64,000 nucleotides of DNA from Streptomyces sp. NRRL S-646 (GCF_000720765.1 NZ_JODC01000003.1:1-64000), one strand, 5' to 3'; positions 1 to 8,970 are shown, counted from the first letter of the stretch. Made by a program: numbers and translations. The notes: generated from the letters alone by a model not told the origin.

Positions 1-85
1 GCCGCCGCCCCCGGCGCCCCGGCCCCCCGCCCCCGCCGCCCCCGCCGCCCCCGCCGACCTGACCAAGCCCGAGGACGCCCGATGA
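1..85 (+). CDS. 3' end of an upstream gene (probable ABC transporter ATP-binding subunit)
   Basis: Only the last 27 codons lie in the window. They give a proline/alanine-rich tail ending in DLTKPEDAR and a TGA stop that overlaps the next ATG by four bases (ATGA). This translational coupling to an ABC-2 permease suggests the missing part is the ATP-binding subunit. That is inference from context, because no ATPase motif is visible. Confidence 0.6.
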   Translation, partial: PPPPAPRPPAPAAPAAPADLTKPEDAR

Positions 86-957
86 GCACCCCGCAGCCCC
101 CGATGCCGCAGGCCGCCGCACCCGACTGGCAGGCGGCGGCGCCCGGTTCGCCGTATCCCACCTACACCTCGCCGATCCCCGTCGTGCGCACCCACCTCGG
201 GCACGCGATCTCCTCGGAGTGGACGAAGATCAGATCGGTGCGCTCCACGATGTGGACGCTCGGCGTGTTCCTGCTGCTGGTAGTCGGCATCGGGCTGCTG
301 GTCGCCGTGCTGGTCGCCGCCAACCAGGGCGAGGAAAGCCTGAAGGGCCAGAACCCGTTGTCCTTCGGCGTGTTCGGGCTGCTCCTCGGCAGCATGTGCA
401 TCATCACGCTCGGCGTGCTGACCACCGCCTCGGAGTACGGCACCGGCATGATCCGGACCACGATGACCGCGTGCCCGTCACGCGCGCGCGTGCTGACGGC
501 GAAGGCGATCGTGTTCTTCGCGGTGGCGTTCACCGTCACCTTCGCCTCGGTGCTCCTCGTCGCCGTCGCGGACGTCGCCATGCTGAAGGGTGCGGAGGAC
601 CCGTCCGCCGGCGAGTGGCTGAGGGGCACGTTCGGCATCTCGCTCTACATCGCGCTGCTCGGGCTGCTCTCGCTCGTCGTCGGCTCGATCATCCGGCACT
701 CGGCGGGCGCCATCACCATCATGATCGCCCTGGTGCTCGCGCCGCTGGTGATCGCGCTGTTCATGTTCTCGTCGGCCCTGGAGAAGGTGCGCCAGGCCCT
801 GTTCGACTACTCGATCCCGAACCAGCTCAGCGCCTTCTACACCAACACCCTGAGCGACACCGGCCCGACCGGCTGGGACCCGGTGTGGATCGCCCTCGGC
901 GTGACGGCTGTCGCGTTCGCCGGCGCGGTCGCGCTGCTGCAGAAGCGCGACGTGTAA
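82..957 (+). CDS. ABC-2 type transporter permease
   Basis: 291 aa integral membrane protein. A cytoplasmic Pro/Ala-rich N-terminus of about 45 residues is followed by SSEWTKIRSVRSTMWTL, the juxtamembrane motif typical of ABC-2 permeases, and then about six hydrophobic helices (roughly residues 60-82, 95-120, 140-170, 185-205, 210-235, 265-283). It ends with the cytosolic LLQKRDV common in this family. It would form the membrane channel of an exporter with the ATPase encoded just upstream (4-bp overlap). The substrate cannot be told from sequence. Confidence 0.88.
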   Translation: MSTPQPPMPQAAAPDWQAAAPGSPYPTYTSPIPVVRTHLGHAISSEWTKIRSVRSTMWTLGVFLLLVVGIGLLVAVLVAANQGEESLKGQNPLSFGVFGLLLGSMCIITLGVLTTASEYGTGMIRTTMTACPSRARVLTAKAIVFFAVAFTVTFASVLLVAVADVAMLKGAEDPSAGEWLRGTFGISLYIALLGLLSLVVGSIIRHSAGAITIMIALVLAPLVIALFMFSSALEKVRQALFDYSIPNQLSAFYTNTLSDTGPTGWDPVWIALGVTAVAFAGAVALLQKRDV

Positions 958-963
958 CCGGCT

Positions 964-1317
964 TCAGAACTTCGGCGCGTTACGGGACCGCTGCACCCGC
1001 GTGGTGCGGCGGTCCTTCGCGTTCCAGCACGCCTTGTGCCAGTGGCGGCGCTCTTCGACGCCCGAGTGCTCGGGCCAGGCCACCACGTGCGGGACACCGG
1101 AGGGGATCATCTGGTCGCAGCCGGGGCAGCGGTACGTCTTGCCCTGCGCGCTCGCGCCCGCCACGTGCCGCACACTCCACTCCTCCCCCTGCCAGCTCTC
1201 GGTGGACTGCCAGCCGCCGTAACGGCCGGACCGGTCGTCCTCGGCGCTCCGGCCGGACGAGCCCGACGGGTCGGCACCCTTGGGTCGGTTGCGACGCGGG
1301 GACAAGGGACACCTCAC
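964..1317 (-). CDS. small conserved protein with Cys/His zinc-binding pattern
   Basis: 117 aa, GTG start. The N-terminal half is hydrophilic and low complexity. The C-terminal half has CPGCDQMIPSG, then VAWPEHSG, HWHKACW and a basic tail. The CxxC followed by spaced His and Cys residues looks like a small treble-clef or HNH-like zinc site, with no clear nuclease catalytic motif. Similar Streptomyces proteins are often labelled 'ATP/GTP-binding' on weak grounds; no nucleotide-binding motif is visible here. It converges on the permease gene with six bases between stops. Function unknown. Confidence 0.7.
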   Translation of the reverse strand: MRCPLSPRRNRPKGADPSGSSGRSAEDDRSGRYGGWQSTESWQGEEWSVRHVAGASAQGKTYRCPGCDQMIPSGVPHVVAWPEHSGVEERRHWHKACWNAKDRRTTRVQRSRNAPKF

Positions 1318-1524
1318 GGGGCTATACAGGGAGCACGGGCCGTGTCCAGCCTACGGGGCGCGGACGGGGGTAGGCGTAGAGCACCGGCCGCCCCCCGCCC
1401 CGCCGCGACCACCCATTCTGCAGACAATCCGCAAATCTCTTCGCCAGGCCGTGTCCTCGGCACGTGTCAGACGGTTATGCGGATGGGGGAGCTCCGCGTC
1501 GGAGCCAAGGAAGCAGGAAAAGCA

Positions 1525-2553
1525 ATGCGCGTAGGAAGTTTCGTGTTGGCGGCCCAGTTCCCGGGGCAGGGCCAGGGGGAGGCGCTGCACCGCGCGGTCC
1601 GCTCGGCCGAGGTCGCCGAGGAAGCGGGTCTCGACTCGGTCTGGCTGGCCGAGCACCACTTCGTGCCGTACGGGACCTGCCCGTCGGCGATCACCCTGGC
1701 GGCGTTACTCCTCGGCCGGACCCGCAGGCTCCGGGTGGGCACGGCGGTCACCGTACTGCCCACCGCCCACCCGGTGGCGGTCGGCGAGCAGGCCGCCCTG
1801 CTGCACATCACCTCCGGCGGGCGCTTCTCGCTGGGCGTGGGGCGCGGCGGACCGTGGGTCGACCTGGAGGTGTTCGGCTCCGGCATCAAGGCGTACGAGG
1901 AGGGGTTCCCCGAATCACTCGATCTGCTGCTGCGCTGGCTGCGCGAGCCGTCGGTCGGGGCCACGGGGGAGCACTTCGGTTTCCGTGAAGTGCCCGTCGT
2001 ACCAAGGCCGTCGGAGTCCCTGTCGGAGGTACCGGGCCCCGAGGTCGTCGTCGCGTGTACCTCGCCGTCGAGTGTGCGGCAGGCCGCCGAGCGCGGACTG
2101 CCGATGCTGCTGGGCATGCATGTGGGTGACGAGGAGAAGGCCGAGATGGTCTCCCTGTGGCGGCAGCTCGCGCGCGCCGCCGGACACTCCGCGGAGACGG
2201 TCCTGGGCGCGGCCCATGTCTCGGCCGGCGTCTGCCAGATCGCCGACCGGCGTACGGACGCCGTGGAGGCGCTGACGAAAGCGATGCCGGGCTGGCTGAA
2301 GCAGGGACTGGAGGCCCATGTCACGGTGGACGGCCGGACCCGGCAGATGCGCGACCCGCTGGCCTACACCGAACTGCTCTGCGGACTGCACCCGGTGGGC
2401 ACCCCGCGCCTGTGCGCCGACCGGCTCGCCGCGACCAGCGAGCGGACCGGCATCTCCCGCTTCGCCCTGCTCGTGGAGGGCTCGGGAGACCTGGCGGCCA
2501 CCGAGGAGAACGTACGGCGGTTGGGCGCCGAGGTGCTCCCGCACCTCGGTTGA
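1525..2553 (+). CDS. LLM-class flavin-dependent oxidoreductase (bacterial luciferase-like)
   Basis: 342 aa, starting MRVGSFVLAAQFPGQ after an AGGAAA ribosome-binding site six bases upstream. The reading frame stays open further 5', but that stretch lacks family features. Family marks are AEEAGLDSVWLAEHHF near residue 35 (strand 2 of the TIM barrel with the conserved AEHH), GTAVTVLPTAHPVAVGEQ and GRFSLGVGRGG. Members use FMNH2 and O2, or F420, to oxidise small organic substrates; the substrate here is unknown. Codon 61 is TTA (1705-1707), so translation should need the bldA tRNA. This is the only TTA codon noticed among the core genes of the window. Confidence 0.88.
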   Translation: MRVGSFVLAAQFPGQGQGEALHRAVRSAEVAEEAGLDSVWLAEHHFVPYGTCPSAITLAALLLGRTRRLRVGTAVTVLPTAHPVAVGEQAALLHITSGGRFSLGVGRGGPWVDLEVFGSGIKAYEEGFPESLDLLLRWLREPSVGATGEHFGFREVPVVPRPSESLSEVPGPEVVVACTSPSSVRQAAERGLPMLLGMHVGDEEKAEMVSLWRQLARAAGHSAETVLGAAHVSAGVCQIADRRTDAVEALTKAMPGWLKQGLEAHVTVDGRTRQMRDPLAYTELLCGLHPVGTPRLCADRLAATSERTGISRFALLVEGSGDLAATEENVRRLGAEVLPHLG

Positions 2554-2576
2554 ACGGACCTGCCCGGCTGCGCGGA

Positions 2577-2637
2577 GCTTGCCGCCCCAGTACTGAATGC
2601 ACCTCCCGCGTACGGAGCGGCAAGCAAGCGGCTTGCT
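2577..2637. terminator. hairpins between convergent genes
   Basis: GCTTGCCGC at 2577-2585 pairs with GCGGCAAGC at 2617-2625. A tighter stem, AGCAAG-CGG-CTTGCT, lies at 2623-2637. Placed between the monooxygenase stop and the end of the minus-strand gene, they probably act as a bidirectional terminator. Confidence 0.5.
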
Positions 2638-2639
2638 CC

Positions 2640-3032
2640 TCAGCAGTCCCGGAACTCCGGGGACTGGTTGAGTACCTGACTGCGGACCGAGGTGAAGCGG
2701 GCCAGCGTCTCGTCGACCGAGGCGTCCAACGGGAACACCGCCACCCGGTGGCAGTTCTGGAAGGCCAGCCGGACACCGAAGTGCCTTTGCAGCGCGCCGC
2801 GTATCGCGTCACTCGCGAGCGCACGCAGCAGCTGTCCGCGTGCCTGCTCGTCCGGCGGGGGCGTCTGGTTGTCGGCGAAGTTGCCGCCGTCGACCTTCAG
2901 CTGGGCCACCAGGGAGCTGATCATCTCCCATGCGTAAGGCAGGGAGGTCCGGACGCAGTCGACGAATTCCGCTTCGTCGACCTCGCCTCGCTCGGCCTTC
3001 TCGAGTAGGGCCGGTGAGACGTCGAGCGACAT
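2640..3032 (-). CDS. SCO5389-family conserved actinobacterial protein
   Basis: 130 aa acidic soluble protein beginning MSLDVSPALLEKAERGEVDE. The start is set by a GAGGAGA ribosome-binding site at the right distance; the frame is open further upstream but without support. It contains FVDCVRTSLPYAWEMISSLV and ends NQSPEFRDC. No signal peptide, membrane helix or catalytic motif is visible. It matches the short conserved Streptomyces protein that sits next to nucS. Function unknown. A 256-bp gap separates it from the divergent nucS and should hold both promoters. Confidence 0.8.
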   Translation of the reverse strand: MSLDVSPALLEKAERGEVDEAEFVDCVRTSLPYAWEMISSLVAQLKVDGGNFADNQTPPPDEQARGQLLRALASDAIRGALQRHFGVRLAFQNCHRVAVFPLDASVDETLARFTSVRSQVLNQSPEFRDC

Positions 3033-3288
3033 GGGTTCTCCTCTCGCACCCCCGTGGTCGACAGGGGTTGCCGGACAGATAAGGGAGTTCGCGATACCGA
3101 ACACGCTGAGTACTCGTCTCGCGACCTCCCGTTTACTACGGTAAGCAACGGACGGTGACGGCACCAGGAAAATGCGTACATGGAGAGCCCTCTTTGGGCA
3201 CACAATCAGCCACAAATGAACATGGGTTGCTTTCGGTCTTCCGGGGCGAATCGCGTCCACCCCGGCCCGTCGAGTAGCGTTGCCGACC

Positions 3289-3960
3289 ATGCGTCTCGTC
3301 ATTGCCCGATGCTCCGTGGACTACGCGGGCCGGCTCACCGCCCATCTCCCTTCGGCACCCCGCCTGATCCTGGTGAAGGCCGACGGCAGCGTCTCCATCC
3401 ACGCGGACGACCGCGCCTACAAGCCGCTGAACTGGATGTCCCCGCCCTGCACCCTGAAGGAAGGCGCGGGCGACGACGAGGGCGTCTGGACCGTCATCAA
3501 CAAGGCGGGCGAGAAGCTCATCATCACGATGGAGGAGATCCTCCACGACTCCTCGCACGAACTGGGCGTGGATCCCGGCCTGATCAAGGACGGCGTGGAA
3601 GCACACCTTCAGGAGCTGCTCGCCGACCGCATCGAAACGCTCGGCGACGGCTACACGCTCATCCGCCGCGAGTACATGACGGCCATCGGCCCGGTCGACA
3701 TCCTGTGCCGGGACGCCGAGGGGCAGACCGTCGCGGTCGAGATCAAGCGGCGCGGCGAGATCGACGGCGTGGAACAGCTCACCCGCTACCTCGAGCTGCT
3801 GAACCGCGATCCCCATCTCGCCCCGGTCCGCGGCATCTTCGCGGCCCAGGAGATCAAGCCGCAGGCCCGGGTCCTCGCGACGGACCGCGGGATCGGGTGC
3901 GCGGTGCTGGACTACAACGCTCTCAGGGGCATCGAGGACGACAAGTTGCGGTTGTTCTGA
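3289..3960 (+). CDS. nucS: mismatch-specific endonuclease NucS (EndoMS)
   Basis: 223 aa, starting [16 protein letters not shown]. NucS cuts both strands at mismatches and provides the non-canonical mismatch repair of actinobacteria that lack MutS/MutL. The N-terminal DNA-binding/dimerisation half covers about residues 1-115. The C-terminal RecB-like nuclease domain has its catalytic D137, E151 and K153 in GPVDILC and VAVEIKRR, followed by the family QLTRYLELL. The last residues DDKLRLF match the beta-clamp-binding peptide described for NucS. Length and all key residues are normal. It is monocistronic and ends in a strong hairpin. Confidence 0.96.
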   Translation: MRLVIARCSVDYAGRLTAHLPSAPRLILVKADGSVSIHADDRAYKPLNWMSPPCTLKEGAGDDEGVWTVINKAGEKLIITMEEILHDSSHELGVDPGLIKDGVEAHLQELLADRIETLGDGYTLIRREYMTAIGPVDILCRDAEGQTVAVEIKRRGEIDGVEQLTRYLELLNRDPHLAPVRGIFAAQEIKPQARVLATDRGIGCAVLDYNALRGIEDDKLRLF

Positions 3961-3976
3961 GCTCCGTTGCCACGCG

Positions 3977-4016
3977 CAGGAGGGCCGGGTCCGTCGAGAC
4001 GGACCCGGCCCTCCTG
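3977..4016. terminator. bidirectional intrinsic-type terminator
   Basis: A 19-bp perfect inverted repeat (3977-3995 with 3998-4016) with a GA dinucleotide between the arms, very GC-rich. It lies between the convergent nucS and the large ATP-binding protein gene, so it can serve both. There is no U-tract, as is usual in Streptomyces. Confidence 0.8.
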
Positions 4017-4029
4017 TGTGTACGGGGCC

Positions 4030-6561
4030 TCACATGACCGGGCTGGAGCTGCCGCTCTCCGGCGCAGTCGCCGAACTGCTCGTCGACGCCGGGGCGCTGG
4101 AGCTCGCGGGGGCGCTGGACGCCGGGCCGCTGGCCGAGGTGGACGTGGTCGGGGACTGCGTCGGTGTCGGTGAGGTCGTCGGCGTCGGGCTCCCAGTGGG
4201 CGGAGTCGACGGCGCCGTGGGCGACGTACTCGGCTTGGTGGGCGACGTCGACGGCTTCGACGTGGGCGACGACGGCGGTTTGGTGGGCGAGCTGGACGAA
4301 CCGCCCCCCGACCCCTTCGTACCGCTCGGCGAAGCGGACGGCTGCCCCGAGCTCGACGGCGGCGTCGGATCGTCCGAGGTGCCGTACGTACCGTCGGGGC
4401 CCGGGTCCGTCGGACGGCTGGTCGCGGTGCCCGTGTCGCCGTTGCCCGAGTCTTTCTTCGGTGTGTCCGCGCCCAGGCTGCCGTCGTCGGCGCCCTGGCT
4501 CGCGGACGGGTTGACGCCGACGTTGTCGGACGGGTTGTTGGCGTCGTTGTTCGACGTGGCGCCGAGCGTCACGACCGTGCCGAGCACGGCGGCGAGCAGT
4601 GCGCCCGCACCGGCCGCGACGAGGTTGCGCCGGGCGAGGCCGCGGATGCCGCCCCGGTGGGTCTTGGGCGGCGAGCCGGACACGGCCCGGTTGACGACGA
4701 TGGTCGAGGTGTCGCCGGACGAGGGCGGCGGGCTCGCCGGGAACGCGGCCGGCACGCCGCCGGGCGGCGACTGGGACTCCTCGTAGCGCGCGTCCGGGAC
4801 CTCCTCGCCCGCCGTCGAGCCGAGGCCCGGTGTGGTGCCGGAGCGGTCGGAGACCAGGGCGAGGGCGCGGCGGCCCGCGACCGTACCGCGCTTGTCGGCG
4901 AGCGCGCCGCGCAGCCCGATGGAGGACTCCAGCTCGGCGCGGGCCCGGTCGAGCTGTCCGCCGCAGAGCGCGAGGATGCCCAACTCATGGTGGAAGTAGG
5001 CTTGTTCCGACACCTCACCGGCGAGCCGGGAGGCCTCGGCACCGGACCGCAGCGCCCGCTCCCAGGCGCTCCAGTGCAGGCCGGCCGCGAACGCGGGCGC
5101 CGCCGTGCGGGCCAGCTGGACGGTGACGCTCTCCTCGCCCTCGGCCGGGGCGGTCGTGCCCGGCACCAGGATGCCGAGCGCGGCGAGCAGGGCGTCCGCC
5201 TCGGCGCACACCCGCTCCGGGGTGACCGAGGGGTGCCCCGCCCACCAGGCGTAGTGCTGGGCGGCGGTCAGGGCCTGCGCCTCGATGTCGTCGCCGTATC
5301 CGGCGGCCTCGAGCTGGGTGAGGACCCCGGCGGCGAGCCGGTAGCGGGAGCCGACGGCGGAGACCAGTCCGCAGGAGACCAGTTCGCCGAGGGCGGCGTC
5401 CGCGTGGGTGTCGCCGACCAGCGCGGGCAGATGCGCCTGGTGCGGCACCTCGCCGCCGAGCGCGACGGCGAACCGCAGTGTGGCGCGCGCCGAGGTGCTG
5501 AGCCGGGAGGCCAGCAGCGGCGCGGGCGCGGCGGCCTCGCCGAGCGACGGCAGGGGTACGTCGTCGCCGTCCTCGGCGTCGAGAGAAACGTCGAAGGGCG
5601 CGTCCACGGGGATCGCGTCCTCGAAGACGCCGAACGCCTCGACGGCGCCGGTCCCGGCGCGCCGCTGGTCGCGCTGGCGCAGCAGGGCGCCGGCCTGGAC
5701 GAAGCGCAGAGGCAGGCCCTCGGACTCGAACCAGAGGTCGCCGGCCCAGTTGGCCTCCTCCTCCGTCAGCACCCGGCCGACGGCGCGCTCGATGAGCTCC
5801 ACGCCGCCGGCGCGGTCGAGCCCGCCGAGAAAGACCTCTTCGAGGCTGGAGTCGGCGGAGGGCGCGGGCACCTCGGGCGTCGCGCCGATCACGAAGGCGC
5901 ACTCGGGCGTCGCGTCCAGCAGTTCGTCGAGCCCGGCGCCGCCGAACTCGACGTCGTCAAGAACGACGACCGCACCGATCTCCCGGACCAGTTCGAGCAG
6001 TTCGTCCTGTTCCGGGCGGTGCAGGGGCGCGTTGTAGACGGCGTAGAAGAGGTCGTACAGCAGGTCGCTCGCCGTGCGGTGGAAGCCGCTGAGGCGGACG
6101 ACACCGTCGGGGGCGAGGTCCGCGCAGTCCTCGGCGACGAGGTCGAGGAGGGCGGTGCGGCCGGAGCCCGCGGGGCCGGTGAGACGCACGGAACGACCGC
6201 GGGCCAGCAGCCGGACCAGGCGCTCGCGCTCGTCCTGGCGTTCCAGGAGATGCAGCGAGGGCTGGGCCGGGCCCGGCGGAAGGGGCGGCTTGGCCGCGCG
6301 GTTCACCTCGGCACGCTCGGCCACCGTGAACTTCTCGGGCCGCCCCGGGCGCTCGCCGGGCGGGCAGGCCTCTATCTCGCTGCCGTCGACGGGATTGACG
6401 GTGAGCAGGTAGTCGCCCGTGACGAGCTGTACCGTGCGCGCGAGCGCGGGCGAGTGCTGGCCGAAGTCGGGTGTGAGGGGGTCCCTGGGCGGGCGCTGGC
6501 GCGGCGTGCTGCCGTCGCCGTCACGGCCGTACTCCTCGGGTCCCCGGCTGTTCGGGTCCAT
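4030..6561 (-). CDS. large AAA/STAND-like ATP-binding membrane protein with Ser/Thr/Pro-rich tail
   Basis: 843 aa. Residues about 20-100 are hydrophilic. An AAA-type NTPase module follows: Walker A GPAGSGRTALL near residue 130, Walker B AVVVLDDVEF near 195, then a winged-helix/TPR-like helical region to about 600. A single membrane helix (LVAAGAGALLAAVLGTVVTL, near 650) precedes about 160 residues rich in S, T, P and G, probably extracytoplasmic. The arrangement resembles the ATP-binding regulators common beside SARP or STAND genes in Streptomyces, with an added anchor and stalk. No effector domain is recognised. It is transcribed toward nucS. Confidence 0.75.
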   Translation of the reverse strand: MDPNSRGPEEYGRDGDGSTPRQRPPRDPLTPDFGQHSPALARTVQLVTGDYLLTVNPVDGSEIEACPPGERPGRPEKFTVAERAEVNRAAKPPLPPGPAQPSLHLLERQDERERLVRLLARGRSVRLTGPAGSGRTALLDLVAEDCADLAPDGVVRLSGFHRTASDLLYDLFYAVYNAPLHRPEQDELLELVREIGAVVVLDDVEFGGAGLDELLDATPECAFVIGATPEVPAPSADSSLEEVFLGGLDRAGGVELIERAVGRVLTEEEANWAGDLWFESEGLPLRFVQAGALLRQRDQRRAGTGAVEAFGVFEDAIPVDAPFDVSLDAEDGDDVPLPSLGEAAAPAPLLASRLSTSARATLRFAVALGGEVPHQAHLPALVGDTHADAALGELVSCGLVSAVGSRYRLAAGVLTQLEAAGYGDDIEAQALTAAQHYAWWAGHPSVTPERVCAEADALLAALGILVPGTTAPAEGEESVTVQLARTAAPAFAAGLHWSAWERALRSGAEASRLAGEVSEQAYFHHELGILALCGGQLDRARAELESSIGLRGALADKRGTVAGRRALALVSDRSGTTPGLGSTAGEEVPDARYEESQSPPGGVPAAFPASPPPSSGDTSTIVVNRAVSGSPPKTHRGGIRGLARRNLVAAGAGALLAAVLGTVVTLGATSNNDANNPSDNVGVNPSASQGADDGSLGADTPKKDSGNGDTGTATSRPTDPGPDGTYGTSDDPTPPSSSGQPSASPSGTKGSGGGSSSSPTKPPSSPTSKPSTSPTKPSTSPTAPSTPPTGSPTPTTSPTPTQSPTTSTSASGPASSAPASSSAPASTSSSATAPESGSSSPVM

Positions 6562-6767
6562 AGGTTCAAGCCCCCCAAAAGCGTCGTGTGTGCCTCGAGC
6601 CCCTCCCGGCCTTGCTGCACACCGCGCTGTCGCTTCTGGTCCGGACCCGCTTGCAGGGATGTCAGGCAGCGGGCGACCGAACCCTAAACCTTCGCTCAGT
6701 ATCTACGACAGTCCGGAGTACCGCGCCGTGCGAGACGTCACAGTCTCGTGAGGATCACACTGATGGG

Positions 6768-7091
6768 TCACACGCGGGGCAGTGACTCCACCCCGATGCC
6801 GCCCTCGATCGCCAGGATCCGGTGCAGCCGGGTGGCCACCAGCAGTCGCTGCATCTGCGGCGGAACGTCGCGCAGCACCAGGCGCCGGCCGCAGCGGCCG
6901 GCCCGCCGGTGGACGCCCATGATCACCCCGAGTCCGGTGGCGTCCCAGGAGTCCAGTTCGGACAGGTCCAGCACCAGGTCGCCGACTCCGTCGTCGACGG
7001 CCGAGTGCAGGACCGTACGGGCGTCCGCCGCGCTGCGGACGTCGAGGCGGCCCCCGACGACCAGCTCGGCGTGGTCGCCCCTGATGTACAT
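6768..7091 (-). CDS. STAS-domain anti-sigma factor antagonist
   Basis: 107 aa, beginning MYIRGDHAELVVGGRLDVRS after a GGGAG ribosome-binding site; the longer open frame upstream is unlikely to be coding. This is a complete single STAS domain of the SpoIIAA/RsbV kind: strand-rich start, then LVLDLSELDSWDATGLGVIMGVHR, in which the usual phospho-Ser position of D-S-S-G-L-G appears to be Thr in DATGLG. Such proteins bind anti-sigma kinases to free a sigma factor. No partner kinase or sigma gene is next to it. Confidence 0.85.
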   Translation of the reverse strand: MYIRGDHAELVVGGRLDVRSAADARTVLHSAVDDGVGDLVLDLSELDSWDATGLGVIMGVHRRAGRCGRRLVLRDVPPQMQRLLVATRLHRILAIEGGIGVESLPRV

Positions 7092-7202
7092 ATGCGCTCC
7101 CCGAGAGTGCGGTGACGTACTCCGTGACGGTGGCTGTGCAACGTCTGACTGCTTCAGCGGCGAAGAGGTTGCCGTCTGTAAGCGAACCGATACCGAATTC
7201 AC

Positions 7203-7269
7203 CCCCGCGGGTGATACCCGCGGGGCCTGTGCGGTTTCAGTGGCTGTACGTACTGATGTGTCAGTACGT
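7203..7269 (-). terminator. tandem hairpins after the 3-hydroxybutyryl-CoA dehydrogenase gene
   Basis: Two inverted repeats lie in series. ACGTACTGA (7248-7256) pairs with TCAGTACGT (7261-7269), spanning the dehydrogenase stop codon. CCCCGCGGG (7203-7211) pairs with CCCGCGGGG (7217-7225) a little further downstream. Together they look like the transcript end of the minus-strand gene. Confidence 0.6.
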
Positions 7270-8109
7270 GTAGAAGCCCTGCCCGCTCTTGCGCCCGATG
7301 TCACCGGCGTCAACCATCCGGCGCATCAGCTCCGGCGGTGCGAACTTCTCGTCCTGCGACTCGGTGTAGATGTTGCTGGTGGCGTGCAGCAGGATGTCGA
7401 CGCCCGTCAGGTCCGCCGTGGCCAGCGGACCCATCGCGTGTCCGAAGCCCAGCTTGCAGGCGAGGTCGATGTCCTCGGCGCTCGCCACGCCCGACTCGTA
7501 GAGCTTGGTCGCCTCGACGACGAGCGCCGAGATCAGACGGGTCGTCACGAAGCCGGCGACGTCCCGGTTGACGACGATGCAGGTCTTGCCGACGGACTCG
7601 GCGAACTCCCGCGCGGTGGCGAGGGCTTCGTCGCTCGTCTTGTATCCGCGGACGAGTTCGACGAGCTGCATCATCGGCACCGGCGAGAAGAAGTGGACGC
7701 CGACGACCCGCTCCGGGTGCTCGGTGGCCGCCGCGATCTTGGTGATCGGGATCGCGGAGGTGTTGGAGGCGAGCACGGTGTCCGGGCGGACGATCTTGTC
7801 GAGCGCCCGGAAGATCTCGTGCTTCACTTCCAGCTTCTCGAAGACGGCCTCGACGACGACGTCCGCGTCGGCGGCGGCGTCCAGGTCGGTGGTCGCGGTG
7901 ATGCGGCCGAGGGCGGCGTCGGCGTCGTGCGCCTCCAGCTTGCCCTTGCTCACGAACTTGTCGTACGAGGCCTTGATGCCGTCGGTGCCACGCTTGAGGG
8001 CTTCGTCGGTGACGTCACGCAGAACGACGTCCCAGCCCGCCTGCGCGGAGACCTGGGCGATGCCGGAACCCATCAAGCCGGCGCCGATGACGGCAAGCTT
8101 CCGTGCCAC
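7261..8109 (-). CDS. 3-hydroxybutyryl-CoA dehydrogenase
   Basis: 282 aa, GTG start (VARKLAVIGAGLMGSG) behind a GGGGAG ribosome-binding site. An N-terminal NAD-binding Rossmann fold (GAGLMGSGIA) is followed by the 3HCDH signature: VVEAVFEKLEVK, LASNTSAIPI (the conserved Ser), VGVHFFSPVPMMQLVELV with the catalytic His, and a C-terminal helical domain with DVAGFVTTRL. It interconverts acetoacetyl-CoA and 3-hydroxybutyryl-CoA with NAD(P)H, in butyrate/PHB or ethylmalonyl-CoA metabolism. In Streptomyces this supplies extender units and feeds acetyl-CoA assimilation. Full length with all residues present. Confidence 0.95.
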   Translation of the reverse strand: MARKLAVIGAGLMGSGIAQVSAQAGWDVVLRDVTDEALKRGTDGIKASYDKFVSKGKLEAHDADAALGRITATTDLDAAADADVVVEAVFEKLEVKHEIFRALDKIVRPDTVLASNTSAIPITKIAAATEHPERVVGVHFFSPVPMMQLVELVRGYKTSDEALATAREFAESVGKTCIVVNRDVAGFVTTRLISALVVEATKLYESGVASAEDIDLACKLGFGHAMGPLATADLTGVDILLHATSNIYTESQDEKFAPPELMRRMVDAGDIGRKSGQGFYTY

Positions 8110-8247
8110 GTTTACGACTCCCCTTTGAAACGCCTTACACACCGTTTATGTATGCCTCTTCGGCGGACCTTAGCGCTCGTGAGGTGCTGTGTGACCGGTA
8201 AGTAATGCGCGTCACGTCTCATCTGACGGACATCACACCGGGGCAGG

Positions 8248-8889
8248 TCATTCCGTGCCTCGGACGGCGTAGTTGAGCACCTTCTCGCCCAACAGCTCCT
8301 CGATGTCGTCGAGGAGGACCAGTACCTCTCGTGACACTTCGCGCGGATTGCGCCCCTTGACCATCTCGCGGCCGATGACGCCCATCACACAGCTGTGCAC
8401 CCAGCCGAGCTGACCCGCGATCAGATGCGGCATCGGGTCGTCGTCGGCCGCGCCCGTGTCCTCGCGCAGGGCCTGTTCGAGATTGGCCTGAACTTCCTGC
8501 CCGATCGCCCAGAGCCGGGAGCGCAGCCCGGGCGCGTTCTCGATGACGCGCATGAAGGCGGCGTACCCCGGAATCAGTCCGACCCTCGGCGAGACCGCCT
8601 CGACCTCCTCGCGCAGCTCCCGCAGAACGGCGGCTGCGGCGGACTCCCCTTTGCTGCGCGCCCGGACCCATCGGCCCATCCGGTCCACGAGGCCGGCGGA
8701 GCGGTCGAAGAAGAGGTCCTCCTTCGCCGGGAAGTAGTTGTAGACGGTGTTGACGGAGACGTCGGCGGCCTCGGCGATCTCCGCGACGGTCACCGAATCA
8801 AACCCGCGCTCGACGAACAGGCCCGTGGCGACGTCCGAGATGTACTGCCGGGTCTGCCGCTTCTTCCGCTCCCTGAGCCCCTCTGCCAT
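8248..8889 (-). CDS. TetR-family transcriptional repressor
   Basis: 213 aa. The N-terminal HTH covers residues about 10-57 (RQYISDVATGLFVERGF, VTVAEIAEAADVSVNTVYNYF). A helical ligand-binding domain follows. It is divergent from an ABC exporter pair across an 81-bp gap, the usual arrangement for a repressor of its neighbouring drug-efflux genes. The ligand is unknown. Confidence 0.9.
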   Translation of the reverse strand: MAEGLRERKKRQTRQYISDVATGLFVERGFDSVTVAEIAEAADVSVNTVYNYFPAKEDLFFDRSAGLVDRMGRWVRARSKGESAAAAVLRELREEVEAVSPRVGLIPGYAAFMRVIENAPGLRSRLWAIGQEVQANLEQALREDTGAADDDPMPHLIAGQLGWVHSCVMGVIGREMVKGRNPREVSREVLVLLDDIEELLGEKVLNYAVRGTE

Positions 8890-8970
8890 GTCCGAATCCT
8901 AGCTTTCGCTGGGTCCGCTGAAAACTTGGAGTCATTGCAAAATTGGTGAGTCTCTGTTTTTCTGGGAGAC
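8890..8970. promoter_or_regulatory. divergent promoter/operator region, TetR regulator and ABC exporter
   Basis: This short region is notably AT-rich for the genome. It holds a loose direct repeat, TTGGAGTC near 8925 and TTGGTGAGTC near 8944, and oligo-A/T stretches just before the ABC ATG (ribosome-binding site GGGAG). It must hold both promoters and probably the TetR operator. No clean palindrome stands out, so the operator is inferred from position. Confidence 0.45.

Noticed and set aside
1036..1524. 163-codon 5' extension of the monooxygenase frame
   Set aside because: Composition is shadow-like (antisense to the 117-aa gene), and the ATG at 1525 has a ribosome-binding site and the family N-terminus.
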